Source: CAWEBF01 sp963807235
GTDB lineage: Bacteria > Acidobacteriota > Vicinamibacteria > Vicinamibacterales > UBA2999
DNA: 64,000 nucleotides
Direction of reading: 5' to 3'
Assembly (NCBI GenBank): GCA_963807235.1
Contig: CAWEBF010000028.1
Span: 62,001 to 126,000, forward strand
The notes under the pieces are model-generated. The model was not told the DNA's origin and ran no database searches. It saw only the letters and a list, made by a program, of their open reading frames with translations. The first letter of the stretch is position 1. Each line of letters opens with the position of its first letter. Shown in pieces: positions 18,203 to 28,349 of this stretch. Both the position numbers and the translations under genes were made by a program.

Positions 18203-18258
18203 ACGAGACCTCCTTCTGGAAACCGCTGTGGCATGCGCGATTCTGCCACGTTCTGGGG

Positions 18259-18287
18259 TTGACACGCTGCCGGGAACCGCATCCAAT
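18259..18287 (+). promoter_or_regulatory. sigma70-type promoter of the NHL-repeat gene
   Basis: TTGACA (18259-18264), a 17-base spacer and TCCAAT (18282-18287, four of six matches to the -10). The start codon at 18296 is eight bases beyond, so the message would be nearly leaderless. It lies in the 93-base gap between divergent genes. Confidence 0.5.
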
Positions 18288-18295
18288 GAATCGCC

Positions 18296-19231
18296 ATGAA
18301 ACACGCCATCGCGACTGCCGCCGCCGTCGTAGCCCTCGCCATCGCCGGCGTTTCCGCCCAGCAGCTCTCCAGCCTGGGCAGCCTCTTCGACCGCTACACG
18401 GTCAACCCGGCGTGGGCCCAGCTGCCGGCGGCGATGCCCTGGGCCGCCTCCACGTCGTCGGTCACGGTGGACGGCCAGGGGCGGGTGATCGCGCTCGTGC
18501 GCGCCGTGCCCTACTTCCGCATGTTCAACGCAGACGGGTCGTTCGTGCGCGCGTGGGGCGACGCGGGGCTCTTCCACCTGGCGCACAGCGTCCACGTGGC
18601 CCCCGACGGCGCGGTCTGGGCCACCGATCCCGACGACCACGTGATCTACAAGTTCGGCGCTGATGGCAAGGTCGTGCTGACGCTGGGCAAGAAAGGCGTG
18701 AGCGGCGACGATGCGTCCAAGGACGCCTTCAACCAGCCCAACTCCGTGGGCTTCGCGCCCAACGGCGACGTGTTCGTATCGGACGGCTATGTGAACTCGC
18801 GCGTGGTGCAGTTCACGGCCGACGGCAAGCTGGTGCGAATCTTCGGCGGCAAGAAGGGCGGCGCCGCAGGCGAGCTGAATACGCCGCATGGTGTCGCGAT
18901 AGACACGCAGGGCCGGGTGCTCGTCGCCGACAGCGGCAACAAGCGGGTGGCCATCTACTCCAAGGACGGCGGCTTTCTGAAGGCGGTCGCGGCGCCGAGC
19001 CGCGGCGGGATCGTCGCGACGCCCGACGGAGCGGTGTACGTGAGCGACGTCAATGCCGGCGCCGTCACGGTCCTTCGCGAGGATCAGATCGTGGATGTCA
19101 TCAAGGTGGACGGACGGCCCCACGGCCTCGCCGTTGACCCGAGGACCGGTGACGTGTATACGTCGTCCACGCTCGCCAACCAGTGGAACGTCTCCAAGAC
19201 CAGCGTGAAAAAGGCGCCAGTCGCAAAGTGA
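18296..19231 (+). CDS. secreted NHL-repeat beta-propeller protein
   Basis: 311 residues. Signal peptide (TAAAVVALAIAGVSA), then repeated NHL-type blades such as NQPNSVGFAPNGDVFVSDGY, NTPHGVAIDTQGRVLVADSG and GRPHGLAVDPRTGDVYTSS. These predict a six-bladed propeller exported to the periplasm. Such proteins include peptidyl-hydroxyglycine lyase-like enzymes and plain binding proteins; no catalytic residues can be assigned. A second, longer NHL protein lies at 50945-52096. It is divergent from the DUF6152-like gene and followed by a TonB receptor 110 bases downstream. Confidence 0.82.
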   Translation: MKHAIATAAAVVALAIAGVSAQQLSSLGSLFDRYTVNPAWAQLPAAMPWAASTSSVTVDGQGRVIALVRAVPYFRMFNADGSFVRAWGDAGLFHLAHSVHVAPDGAVWATDPDDHVIYKFGADGKVVLTLGKKGVSGDDASKDAFNQPNSVGFAPNGDVFVSDGYVNSRVVQFTADGKLVRIFGGKKGGAAGELNTPHGVAIDTQGRVLVADSGNKRVAIYSKDGGFLKAVAAPSRGGIVATPDGAVYVSDVNAGAVTVLREDQIVDVIKVDGRPHGLAVDPRTGDVYTSSTLANQWNVSKTSVKKAPVAK

Positions 19232-19341
19232 GGCGCAGGGCGCGGTTGCGTTTCTTGGCTCCCCTATAGGAGCATTCGCTGCGCGAAGCGCAACAGACTC
19301 GATCATTCATTCGTGACAAGCGGGACAAAGAGGTGACTGGT

Positions 19342-22300
19342 ATGCGTGTTGTGAGGATCCTGATCTTGGCTGTGGGAATCGCGCTCTTGCCGGTGCTGGC
19401 GTTCGCGCAGGCGGTGATCGCCGGCGCGATCAAGGATACGTCCGGCGCGGTGCTGCCGGGTGTCACGGTCGAGGCCGCCAGCCCCGCCCTGATTGAGAAG
19501 GTCCGTTCGGCGGTGTCGGATGGCAATGGCCTCTACAGGATCGAGGACCTGCGGCCGGGCACCTATTCGGTGACGTTCACCCTGCCAGGCTTTGCCTCGC
19601 TCAAACGCGAGGGCATCGTGCTCACAGGCACCTTCACGGCGAACGTTGACGCTGACATGCGCGTCGGCGGCCTGGAAGAGACGGTGACGGTTACCGGCGA
19701 AAGCCCGATCGTGGACGTATCCAGCGCCCGTCGGGAGACCACGATCAACAACGACATCTTGAAGGCCATCCCCACCGTGCGCAGCTACAACGCGCTGGTG
19801 GTCGTGGTGCCCGGCGTCGTCACCAACCTCAACGACACCGTGGTCGGCACCTCGACCACGCAGTTCCCGATTCACGGCGGCCGCAACAACGAAGGGCCGC
19901 ATGACGATTGACGGCCTCAACATCGGCAATCCTCCCGGCGGCAACCAGCCGCCGTCATATGTGGCCGACGTCGGCAACGCCGAAGAGGTGACGTTCCAGA
20001 CCTCCGGCGGCCTCGGGAGAATCGGAGACGGGCGGCCTGACGATGAACGTCGTGCCGAAGACGGGTGGCAACCGCCTCTCGGGGTCGGTGTTCTTCAGCG
20101 GCACGAACGAGAGCCTGCAGGCGAAGACCGTCGCCTACCCGGGCTTCGTGCCGGTGCCCTACGAGAAATCTACGACCTGAACGGCGCCGTCGGCGGACCC
20201 ATCAAGCAGGACCGGATCTGGTACTTCGTGAATGCCCGCACGCAGGGCACCAAGCGCCCGAATGCCGGCCTCTACTTCAACCAGAATGCCGGCGATGCCA
20301 CCAAGTGGCTGTCCTTGCCGACCTGAACAAGCCCAGCTTCTCGGACCGCACTTGGGAGAACCTCAGCGGCCGAGTCACGTGGCAGGCAAACGCGAAGAAC
20401 AAGATCAGCGGCTTCTGGGACGAGCAGGCCACCTGCCGCAAGTGCGAGGGGCAGACGTCGGGCATCACCGACCCGGTGCGGCCGTCGCCCGAGGCCGGCA
20501 GCGTCGGCGCCACCAAGCCGCTGCGCGTGATGCAGGTGTCGTGGAACTCGCCGCTCACGAGCAGCCTCCTCCTCGACGCGGGCTTCGGCGGCGTCTATTA
20601 CGGCTGGGGCAGCTTCGAGCGTGATCCCAACCCCACGCGCGGCCTCAGCCGCATCGTCGAACAGTGCGCCGCGGGCTGTGCCGCCAATGGCGGGATCGCC
20701 AACCTGACCTACCGGTCGCAGAACTTCAACAACAACAACACCGGCTCGTTCTCGTGGAAGACGAACGTGGCGCACGTCACCGGGTCGCGCACCCTGAAGG
20801 TCGGCTATCAGGGCACCTGGATGGTGGACAACCGGACGTGGATGACCAACGACACCGAGCTCGAGTACCGCGTGAGCAACGGCGTGCCCAACCAGCTCAC
20901 GATGACACTGAACCCCTACCAGAACGACGGACGTGCCGGCTGGCATGCCGCCTTCGCCCAGGGACAGTGGACGCTCGGCCGGGCCACGCTCCAGGGTGCC
21001 TTGCGCTACGACCACGCGGCCAGCTGGTTCCCCGAGCAGACGCTGGGCCCGTCCAAGTACCTTCCCGAACCAGGTCGTCTTCCCCGAAAGCAAGGGCGTC
21101 GACGCCTACAACGACTTCACGCCCAGAATGGGCATGGCCTACGACGTCTTCGGCAACGGCAAGACGGCGGTCAAGATGAACCTCGGCAAGTACCTCGAGG
21201 GCGTCGGCGTCTCGACCAACTATGCCAACAGCAATCCCACGCTCCGCATCCCCACGTCCACGGGACCGTTCGGCGTCCAGGGTGTGAACCGGGCGTGGAC
21301 CGACGCGGACAGCGACTGGGTGCCCGACTGCAACCTGAACAACCTTGGGGCGCAGGATCTCCGCGCCACCGGCGGCGACTTTTGCGGCGCCGTGTCCAAC
21401 TCCCGCTGGGGCCAGAACGTGCTGACCAACAATTACGATCCGAACCTGCTCAAAGGCTGGGGCGTGCGCCCTCCGACTGGGATTTCGGCGCGTCCCTCCA
21501 GCAGCAGATCCTGACCCGGATGTCGGTGGAGGTGGCCTTCCACCGCCGCTCATTCGCCGGCTTCACGGTGCAGGACAACACGCTGGTCGTCGGCGGCCGA
21601 GTACACGCCAGTTCAGCATCACCGCTCCGTCGGATCCCAAGCTGCCCAACGGCGGCAACTATGTCGGTGTCGGGCATCTACGACGTCGATCCGAGCCAAG
21701 TTCGGCCAGATCCTGAACAACGTGACCGATTCGAGCACCTTCGGCGAGACGTCGCAGGTGTTCAACGGCGTCGACCTGACGGTCAACCTGCGCCAGGGCG
21801 GACTGACGCTCCAGGGCGGCACCAGCACCGGCCAGACCACGTCGAAGTTCTGCGACGTGCGCGCGCAACCTGCCTGAGTTGAACCTCGCCGTGGGCGCCG
21901 GCTTGCAAACCTCGACGATCAATGTCGGGAGCCCCTATTGCGAACCCTCGAGCGGCTTCCTGACACAGTTCCGCGGCCTCACGTCCTATGTGATCCCGAA
22001 GATCGACGCGCAGATCAGCGCCGTGTTCCAGAGCAAGCCCGGTCCGGCCATCGTGGCCAACTGGCCGTGCCGGCCGCCATCGCGGGGGCGGCCCTGGGAC
22101 GACCCTCGCCGGCAACGCGCCGAACATCACGGTGAACCTGATCGAGCCGGGCACGGTCTACGGCGACCGCGTCAACCTGCTCGACCTGCGCATGGCGAAG
22201 AACCTGCGGTTCGGCGGACGCCGCGTCATGTTGAGCCTGGACATGTACAACACGCTCGATTCGACGCGCGATCCTGACCTACAACACGGCCTACGCGCCG

Positions 22301-22396
22301 CCCACCGTCGCCAACCCGGCCGGCGTGTCATGCAGCCGCTGACCGTCGCCACGCCGCGCATGCTGCGGATCAGCGGCGGAGCTCGATTTCTGGACT
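19342..22396 (+). CDS. TonB-dependent receptor with carboxypeptidase-regulatory N-terminal domain, many frameshifts
   Basis: Outer-membrane receptor of about 1,000 residues (Oar-like). The first frame is intact to about 19895. It has a signal peptide (ILILAVGIALLPVLAFAQ), a CarboxypepD-reg domain (GAIKDTSGAVLPGVTVEA; GTYSVTFTLPGF), GGLEETVTVTGESPIVDVS and the start of the plug. Then the reading frame changes about ten times, at roughly 19895, 20025, 20325, 21065, 21475, 21600, 21700, 21865, 22080 and 22275. Coding identity is clear between breaks, for example GLNIGNPPGGNQPPSYVADV and YDLNGAVGGPIKQDRIWYF. At 19895 and 20025 removal of one base restores the frame. Either the assembly is poor here or the gene is a recent pseudogene; the end is approximate. 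Confidence 0.75.
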
Positions 22397-22400
22397 GGAC

Positions 22401-22466
22401 GGCTTCAGGCTCCAGGCTCCAGGCCTGGAGTCAAGCAACGACTAACGACCAACGACTAACGACGAG
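22401..22466. repeat. compound 7-bp tandem repeat (CCAGGCT + ACGACTA), copy 1
   Basis: CCAGGCT-type units (TTCAGGCTCCAGGCTCCAGG) are followed after a few bases by ACGACTA/ACGACCA units. The same two heptamers in the same order occur at 47771-47831. It fills the gap between the TonB receptor and the convergent secA-like gene. Confidence 0.85.
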
Positions 22467-22471
22467 GGCCC

Positions 22472-24856
22472 TCATTTGGGCCGCTCGTTTTTCCGCTTCC
22501 ACCAGCGATCGACCACGCCCCACGCCAGGAACAGGGGGCCGAGCGTCGCCGCGGCATACATCGCGATCGTCGGGCCCCCCGGGCCTGTGAGCATGCTGCC
22601 CATCGTGTGGCGGAACGGATCGTCGTTCACCAGATACGTCCACGTCGTGGCTGGAGCCGCGAGACCGGCCCTGGAGCGCGCAGCCCCTCCGGCGCGTACG
22701 GCGAGCCGAATGGCTGCGGCCGCGGACTCGAAATCGGTGTGGAACTGTCCAAACGACGCCGTGGCGCCGGTGGTGTAGACATCGAGCGGCTGGCGGCCGC
22801 CCAGGCGCGCCAGGTGTGCCCCGTCTCGCAGGTCGGCGCACCGGGCCAGATGCTCGCGCCACAGGCGATCGAGCGCCGCCACGCGCAGCAACCGTTCGTC
22901 GTCCACGAGCGTTTCACCCTCCGGATCCTCGCCTCGCAGGAGCGCGACCCGTTCGGCCACAACCGTCTCGAACTGTCGCTCGACCACGCCGGCGTACCGC
23001 GCCACCAGCCGCCGGATGTCCCAGTGCTGGCCCTCGATGACCCGCTGCGCGCGCGCGATCTCGCGGCGCAGCACGGCGCCTTCCACGGGTTCGTTGCTTC
23101 GCGCCGGCACCAGCGCCGCGGGAATCAGCCGGGCCAGTCCCCCGTGGCGCACCAGCAGGTCGTCCTCCAGGCTGACGAAGAAACGCGTCTCGCCGGGGTC
23201 GCCTTGCCGGCCCGCGCGACCCCGCAGCTGGCGGTCCACGCGCCTGCTTTCGTGCCGATTGGTGCCGATGACGAGCAGCCCACCGAGTGCGACCACGCGT
23301 GCGTGGTCCGCTTCGTCGGGGCCGCCCAGCCGGATGTCGGTGCCCCGGCCCGCCATGTTGGTGGCGATCGTCACGGCGCCGTGCTCCCCCGCGCGGGCAA
23401 CAATCGCGGCCTCGGCCGCATCGTGCGCGGCGTTCAAGACCTGGCACGGCACGCCGGCCTCTCGCACGCGCGCGGCCAGCCGGTCCGACTCCTCCACCGT
23501 CAGGGTGCCGGCCAGCACGGGCCGTCCGGCACGATGGGCGCGAATCACCTCCGTGACGATGGCCCGGTCCTTGGCCTCGCGGTGCGTGAAGACGACGTCG
23601 GGGTGATCGATCCGCCTGGATGGCCGGTGGGTGGGAATCACGGCGACGCGGCGGCCGTACGTGTCGTGCAGCTCCGCGGCCGCGCCCTGCGCGGTACCCG
23701 TCATGCCCGCGAGCGTCGGGTAGCCCCGCAGGAATCGCTGCAGCGACATCGACGCCATCACCTGTCCTTCCGGCCGCGGCGTGAGCCCCTCCTTCGCATC
23801 GAGCGCCGACTGCAGGCCCTCGGGCCAGCGGCGATCCGGCACGGCTCGCCCGGTCATCTCATCGATCATTTCGATGCGGCCGTCGCGCACCAGATAGTCC
23901 ACACCGCGGCGCAGCAGCGCCCGCGCGTGGAGCGCGCAGTTCACCTGGCTCAAGCGCAGATCGTCGCCCGATTCGTGCAGACTTCCCCGGCCGAGCGCCC
24001 GCTCGACCGTGGCCAGCCCGGCGTCTGTCAGCTCGACGTTCCGGCCATGCTCGTCCATGACGAAATCCACGCCGGGCGACAGACGCCCGACCACCGACGA
24101 CAGGAGCGTCACGGTGCCGTCGTCCTCCCCCGCCGCCGACGGGTTCGATGCCGGGGCGCTGCCCGCCAGCACCAGCGGCACGCGCGCCTCGTCGATGAGC
24201 AGCGAGTCGGCTTCGTCTACCAGAGCCACGTGAAACGGCCGGTGCACGACGTCGTCGAGCGAGGCCGCGCACAGGTCGCGCAGGTGATCGAAACCTGATT
24301 CCTTGGCAGTGACGTACGTGATGTCGGCTCCGTAGGCTCGGCGGCGCTCGTTTGGCGCCATGTCCCGCTGCACGAAGCCAACCGACAGGCCCAGGGCACG
24401 GTAGATCGGTCCCATCCACTCGGCGTCGCGCCGCGCCAGGTAGTCGTTGAAGGTGAGGACGTGCACGCCGCGGCGGTCGAGCGCCCAGAAGGCCACCGGC
24501 AGCGTGGCCGCCAGCGTCTTGCCCTCGCCTGTCTGCATCTCCACGATGCGCCCGTGGGCCATGGCCAGGGCGGCCACGATTTGCTCATCGAACGGGCTCT
24601 GGCCGATGGTCCGGCGGGCGGCCTCGCACACGAGGCCGAAGACGAGCGTCAGGCGATCCTGCGCGGCGGGGACCTGGCGCGCGTCGGATGCGGCAGCGAG
24701 GATCTCGTCGTTGGTGCGGGCGGCCCAGGCCTCGGCGGTGCGGCGCACGGCTGCCAGGGGCGCGTCGAACGCCTGGAGGTCGAAGTCCACGGGCTCGCCG
24801 CGCAGGTCCGCAAGGCGCTCCCGCCAGCCGATGGGGTTACGGACGGCTGGAGTCAT
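22472..24856 (-). CDS. SecA-like preprotein translocase ATPase with C-terminal membrane segment
   Basis: 794 residues, one intact frame. The DEAD motor has Walker A MQTGEGKT (107-114) and the DEAD box VDEADSLLIDEAR (about 213-225). Further SecA motifs are LTFNDYLARRDAEWMGP, TIATNMAGRGTDI and QLRGRAGRQGDPG. The protein is shorter than housekeeping SecA (about 850-900). It lacks the usual C-terminal zinc-binding tail and instead ends in a hydrophobic stretch (PTIAMYAAATLGPLFLAWGV, about 760-780) and a basic tail. This suggests an accessory, membrane-tethered SecA. No accessory SecY or obvious substrate gene is adjacent. It is the upstream neighbour of a PQQ dehydrogenase, separated from it by a repeat. 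Confidence 0.85.
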   Translation of the reverse strand: MTPAVRNPIGWRERLADLRGEPVDFDLQAFDAPLAAVRRTAEAWAARTNDEILAAASDARQVPAAQDRLTLVFGLVCEAARRTIGQSPFDEQIVAALAMAHGRIVEMQTGEGKTLAATLPVAFWALDRRGVHVLTFNDYLARRDAEWMGPIYRALGLSVGFVQRDMAPNERRRAYGADITYVTAKESGFDHLRDLCAASLDDVVHRPFHVALVDEADSLLIDEARVPLVLAGSAPASNPSAAGEDDGTVTLLSSVVGRLSPGVDFVMDEHGRNVELTDAGLATVERALGRGSLHESGDDLRLSQVNCALHARALLRRGVDYLVRDGRIEMIDEMTGRAVPDRRWPEGLQSALDAKEGLTPRPEGQVMASMSLQRFLRGYPTLAGMTGTAQGAAAELHDTYGRRVAVIPTHRPSRRIDHPDVVFTHREAKDRAIVTEVIRAHRAGRPVLAGTLTVEESDRLAARVREAGVPCQVLNAAHDAAEAAIVARAGEHGAVTIATNMAGRGTDIRLGGPDEADHARVVALGGLLVIGTNRHESRRVDRQLRGRAGRQGDPGETRFFVSLEDDLLVRHGGLARLIPAALVPARSNEPVEGAVLRREIARAQRVIEGQHWDIRRLVARYAGVVERQFETVVAERVALLRGEDPEGETLVDDERLLRVAALDRLWREHLARCADLRDGAHLARLGGRQPLDVYTTGATASFGQFHTDFESAAAAIRLAVRAGGAARSRAGLAAPATTWTYLVNDDPFRHTMGSMLTGPGGPTIAMYAAATLGPLFLAWGVVDRWWKRKNERPK

Positions 24857-24861
24857 GGAGT

Positions 24862-24961
24862 CAATTCACAATGCACAATTCACAATTCACAAACCGGATC
24901 GGAACTGCAGTTCCGTGCCTTCTTTGTGACTTGTGATTTGTGAATTGTGAATTGTGAATTT
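24862..24961. repeat. inverted 7-bp tandem arrays around a 16-bp palindrome
   Basis: The left array is about three units of ATTCACA, and the right array (24922-24961) is its complement, TTGTGAA units. Between them lies the perfect palindrome CGGAACTGCAGTTCCG (24900-24915). The whole 100 bases can fold as one long imperfect hairpin. It lies between the secA-like start and the stop of the PQQ dehydrogenase gene and is strikingly AT-rich for this genome. Confidence 0.85.
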
Positions 24962-24968
24962 CTGCGAG

Positions 24969-26996
24969 CTACCCCGGAAGGCGGAACGCAATCAGCTCGC
25001 CACTGTATCCCGCACCGCTCACGGCGAGGACAATGTACTGCCTGCCCCCTGCCATGTAGGTCATCGGCGAGCCTGTCTGCGGTGCGGGCAGGTACACCGC
25101 CCCCACCTCTTTGCCCGTGGCCTTGTCGAAGGCGCGGAACATCGCGCCGCGCTGGCCGTTGGGCGTCGGACCGTTGTTGCGCTCGCCGGCGATGAGCAGC
25201 GTCTTCGTCACCAGCGTGCCGGAGTTGTTGCCGGGCCGGCCCAGCGGGCCCAGGTTCAGTCCCTTGAGCGCCGGATGGTTCGCGATGTTGGGCGGCGTGG
25301 CGCCAAAGGGCACGACCCACTTGATGGTGCCGTTGTCCATGTCGAACGCCGTGATGCGGCTGTAGGGCGGCTTCACGATCGGCAGCCCCTGGACGGCCAG
25401 CGGAGGCGCGCCGACCGTGCCCTCAGCGGCGTTGGACACGGCCCCCGCGCCGGCCCCTGATCCGCCCGTGGTTCTGGCGCCCGACAGCACGGTGCCCTGG
25501 AAATACGGCAGGTCGGACGCGCCCGCCGGGGCTGGCATCAGGCCCAGTGTGGCCACACCCGTTTGCGAGGCCACGTACAGCGTGTGCGTTTCGGGATCGT
25601 AGGATCCGCCGGGCCAGTTGCTGGCCGCGGCCTGCGCGCCCATCGTCAAGGTGGCGATAGGGCCTTCTGCCTTGCTCACCGACGGCGGCGTGAAGATGGG
25701 GCCGAGCCGATAAGGCGACACCAGCTTCACCGCCTCCGCTCGCAGCTCCGGCGTGAAGTCGATCAGATCGTCAATCGTCAGCCCCTGTCCGTCGTAGGCC
25801 GGCGGCTTGCTGGGAAAGGGCTGCGTGGCGGCATACCACTCGCCGGGCGTGTCGCCTTTCGGCACGGGCTTTTCCTCGATCGGCCAGATCGGCTCGCCGG
25901 TCTCCCGATTGAAGACGTATAGGAACGCCTGCTTGGTCGGCTGCGCCAGCGCCTTCACGGGGCGCCCGTTGACGGTGATGTCGATGAGGATCGGCGGACA
26001 TGGGATGTCCATGTCCCAGATCCCGTGGTGCACCAGCTGATAGTGCCACCGGCGCTTGCCCGTCTTCAGCTCCACGGCGACGATGCTCTCGCTGAACAGG
26101 TTGTTGCCAGGCCGCTTGCCGCCGTAGTAATCGTGAGTCGGCATCTCGACCGGCAAATACGCCAGCCCCAGCTCCTCGTCCACGGAGATCTGCGCCCAGA
26201 CGCCCGTGTTGCCCGTGTAGTCCGCCGAGTCACCGAGCCAGGTCGAGTAGCCGAACTCGTCGGGAAGCGGAATCGTGTGGAACGCCCACAGACGCTTGCC
26301 CGTGCGCGCGTCGAACGCGCGCACGTAGCCCTTGACGTTCACCATGCTGCGGGGGTTGGCGCCGGTCTCGAACGCCGCGCCCACGATCACCACGTCGCGG
26401 GCCACCATCGGCGTCGCGTGCAGGCCCACGCGAGCCGCGCTGGCGTCGAACTTCTGGTCGAAATCCTGCTTCAGGTCCACAATGCCGCCGCGCCCGAAGC
26501 CGGGGACGGGCTGCCCTGTGGTCGCGTCGAGCGCCACCAGCTGATAGCCGGGGGTGACGTACAGGATCCGCTCCTCCTTGCCGTCGGTCCAATAGGACAG
26601 GCCGCGTCCGGAGAGCTGCCGCGGCGCGATCCGCGCGCGTTGTGCGTCCTCGTTCCCGTTGTGGACCCACAGGATCTGTCCTGTTGTCGCGTCGAGCGAC
26701 ACGACGGACCGGCGCGTGCCGCCGGTCGAGAACAGGCGCCCGCCGACGACGAGCGGCGTGGATTGGAGGTTGAACTCCGGCGCGGGCCCGATGTTATCGG
26801 TCTTGAACCGCCAGGCGACCTCCAGGTCCTTGAAGTTCGCCGCGTTGATCTGGTCCAGCGGCGCGTAGCGGGTGTGACCGGTGTCGCCGCCATAGGACCG
26901 CCATTCTCCGCCGGTCGCGCCCTTCTGCGCGCCGATGCCGGCGCCGGCCAGCAGGATGCCGAGAAGGACGGCGACCGTCACTCGTGATGGCTTCAC
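24969..26996 (-). CDS. PQQ-dependent dehydrogenase (glucose/alcohol dehydrogenase type)
   Basis: 675 residues, intact. Signal peptide (VTVAVLLGILLAGAGIGA), then an eight-bladed PQQ propeller with blade motifs such as WRSYGGDTGHTRYAPLDQI, LDATTGQILWVHNG, GKRLWAFHTIP and NGTIKWVVPFG. The pattern resembles soluble or anchorless versions of membrane glucose dehydrogenase; there is no cytochrome c domain. It would oxidise a sugar or alcohol in the periplasm and pass electrons to quinone or a cytochrome. The substrate is not readable. It is followed 13 bases later on the same strand by nothing of its own operon; the sulfite-oxidase-like gene lies 13 bases upstream, so both are probably co-transcribed. 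Confidence 0.9.
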   Translation of the reverse strand: MKPSRVTVAVLLGILLAGAGIGAQKGATGGEWRSYGGDTGHTRYAPLDQINAANFKDLEVAWRFKTDNIGPAPEFNLQSTPLVVGGRLFSTGGTRRSVVSLDATTGQILWVHNGNEDAQRARIAPRQLSGRGLSYWTDGKEERILYVTPGYQLVALDATTGQPVPGFGRGGIVDLKQDFDQKFDASAARVGLHATPMVARDVVIVGAAFETGANPRSMVNVKGYVRAFDARTGKRLWAFHTIPLPDEFGYSTWLGDSADYTGNTGVWAQISVDEELGLAYLPVEMPTHDYYGGKRPGNNLFSESIVAVELKTGKRRWHYQLVHHGIWDMDIPCPPILIDITVNGRPVKALAQPTKQAFLYVFNRETGEPIWPIEEKPVPKGDTPGEWYAATQPFPSKPPAYDGQGLTIDDLIDFTPELRAEAVKLVSPYRLGPIFTPPSVSKAEGPIATLTMGAQAAASNWPGGSYDPETHTLYVASQTGVATLGLMPAPAGASDLPYFQGTVLSGARTTGGSGAGAGAVSNAAEGTVGAPPLAVQGLPIVKPPYSRITAFDMDNGTIKWVVPFGATPPNIANHPALKGLNLGPLGRPGNNSGTLVTKTLLIAGERNNGPTPNGQRGAMFRAFDKATGKEVGAVYLPAPQTGSPMTYMAGGRQYIVLAVSGAGYSGELIAFRLPG

Positions 26997-27009
26997 CGGC
27001 GGTACCTCC

Positions 27010-28171
27010 TTACGCGACCTTGACCTTGCGGGGGTACTGCGAGTTGTCCTCGAGGAAGGTCTTCTTCACCTCGAGGTCCTTCTCCGTCGGCTGCACCTGG
27101 CCGTTGACGTCGGTGACCCGCGACACGAGCGTGTGCTCACCGGGCGTGGCGCCCGTCCACGTGTAGGTGAAGAGCTTCCATCCGAACTTCTCGCGCGTGG
27201 ACGGATCCATCGTGGCGGCCTGCCACGGCCCCTCGTCCACCTTGACCTCGACCGACTTGATCGGCGTGCCGTCGTTCAGCACCACGCCGAGCACCTTGTG
27301 CGCGCCGCCGGCCTGCGACACGCGCGCGATGTAGGACTTGAGCTGCATGTGCGTGATCGCCCGCTCGGTCCACTTCACCTCGCCGTTGATGGTTTCGCCG
27401 CGCAGCGTGCGATACCAGCGTGCCTGGTACTTGCCGAGATATTCGTCTTCCTGCAGGTGAATCTCGGACAGGTACTTGACGTTGGCGACGCCGTACCAGC
27501 CGGGCACCAGCAGGCGCAGCGGCGCGCCCTGGTGCTTGGTCAGCGGCTCGCCGCCGAGCGCCCAGGCCAGGAACGGCTCGCGCGACAGCGCCTTCTCGCG
27601 CGACAGGCTGCGGCCGAACTGCTGCTCGACTTTGTACTTCTGCGTCCGGAACTCCACCTCTTCCTCGCCTTTGTCGGCGCCGAAGAACACGAACTCGCGC
27701 GCGGACGTCCTTCACGCCGGCACGGTCCAGCACGGCGCGCAGCGGCACGCCCGTCCATCGGCCGTTGCTCGACAGCCCTTGCAGCGGCCGCCGGTTCCCG
27801 GAACACTCGAAGCCGGCCACCAGATCCTGGGCGGCCATCTTCTTCAGCTCGTCGAGCGACAGCGACAGCGGCCGATCCACCAGCCCCGACACCTTCAACC
27901 GGAACGCCACAGGGTCGATGTCGGGGTGGCCGTAGTGCTGCGTCGTGAAGAACTTGTCTCGCGGCGTGAAGGGGCCATCGATGGTGCGGATGTCCAGCAC
28001 GCGACGGTCCGCAGCCGGCGCCGGAAATGTCTCCGGCAGGTCGGTGAACGGCACCAGCGTTTCACCTTGTGCGAGCAGCGGAAAGGCCCACTCGGGAATG
28101 CCGAGCGCCGAGAGTCCCGCTGCCGCCAACCCGCCCTGCAGCACCCGCCGACGCGTCGTGTTCGTGCTCAC
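27010..28171 (-). CDS. sulfite-oxidase-like molybdopterin enzyme, Tat-exported, one frameshift
   Basis: About 387 residues. The twin-arginine signal TRRRVLQGGLAAAGLSALG is followed by a sulfite-oxidase fold: GHPDIDPVAFRLKVSGLV, and FECSGNRR carrying the cysteine that binds molybdenum. The frame breaks near 27705 in a CGCGCGCG run where one C is extra. The second part shows WYGVANVKYLSEIHL and KSYIARV, then a dimerisation domain with VEVKVDEGPWQAATM. The GTG start at 28171 keeps the Tat motif. It lies just upstream of the PQQ dehydrogenase, so both are periplasmic oxidases in one transcription unit. A dispersed repeat begins 18 bases before the start. Confidence 0.86.
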
Positions 28172-28188
28172 TGCTGTCTCCAGTTCTC

Positions 28189-28266
28189 GCCCCGCGAAAG
28201 CGGGGCCAAAAGACATTGCTCTAGCGAGGCGTAGCCTCAACGGTCTAAGGCGGAGCCTCGCTAGCG
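28189..28266 (+). repeat. dispersed hairpin repeat, copy 2
   Basis: This is the best-formed copy. Hairpin one is GCCCCGC-GAAA-GCGGGGC (28189-28206). A spacer CAAAAGACATTGCT follows. Hairpin two has perfect 10-bp arms CTAGCGAGGC/GCCTCGCTAG (28221-28230 and 28255-28264). It lies directly upstream of the sulfite-oxidase-like gene on the other strand. Confidence 0.75.
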
Positions 28267-28349
28267 TTTCATATCACGTCGCGGCGCGCGCGTCACGCCG
28301 GCCGTGGTAGGCTACCGCGCCAGCCCCCGCCAGCGCCAGCGAGCTCGCG

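Noticed and set aside
20065..21882. Separate genes in the frames inside the first TonB receptor region
   Set aside because: Each frame segment carries consecutive pieces of one receptor, so they are parts of a single frameshifted gene.
22607..24298. 563-codon plus-strand frame opposite the SecA-like gene
   Set aside because: Antisense shadow of an intact SecA motor; no domain or signal.
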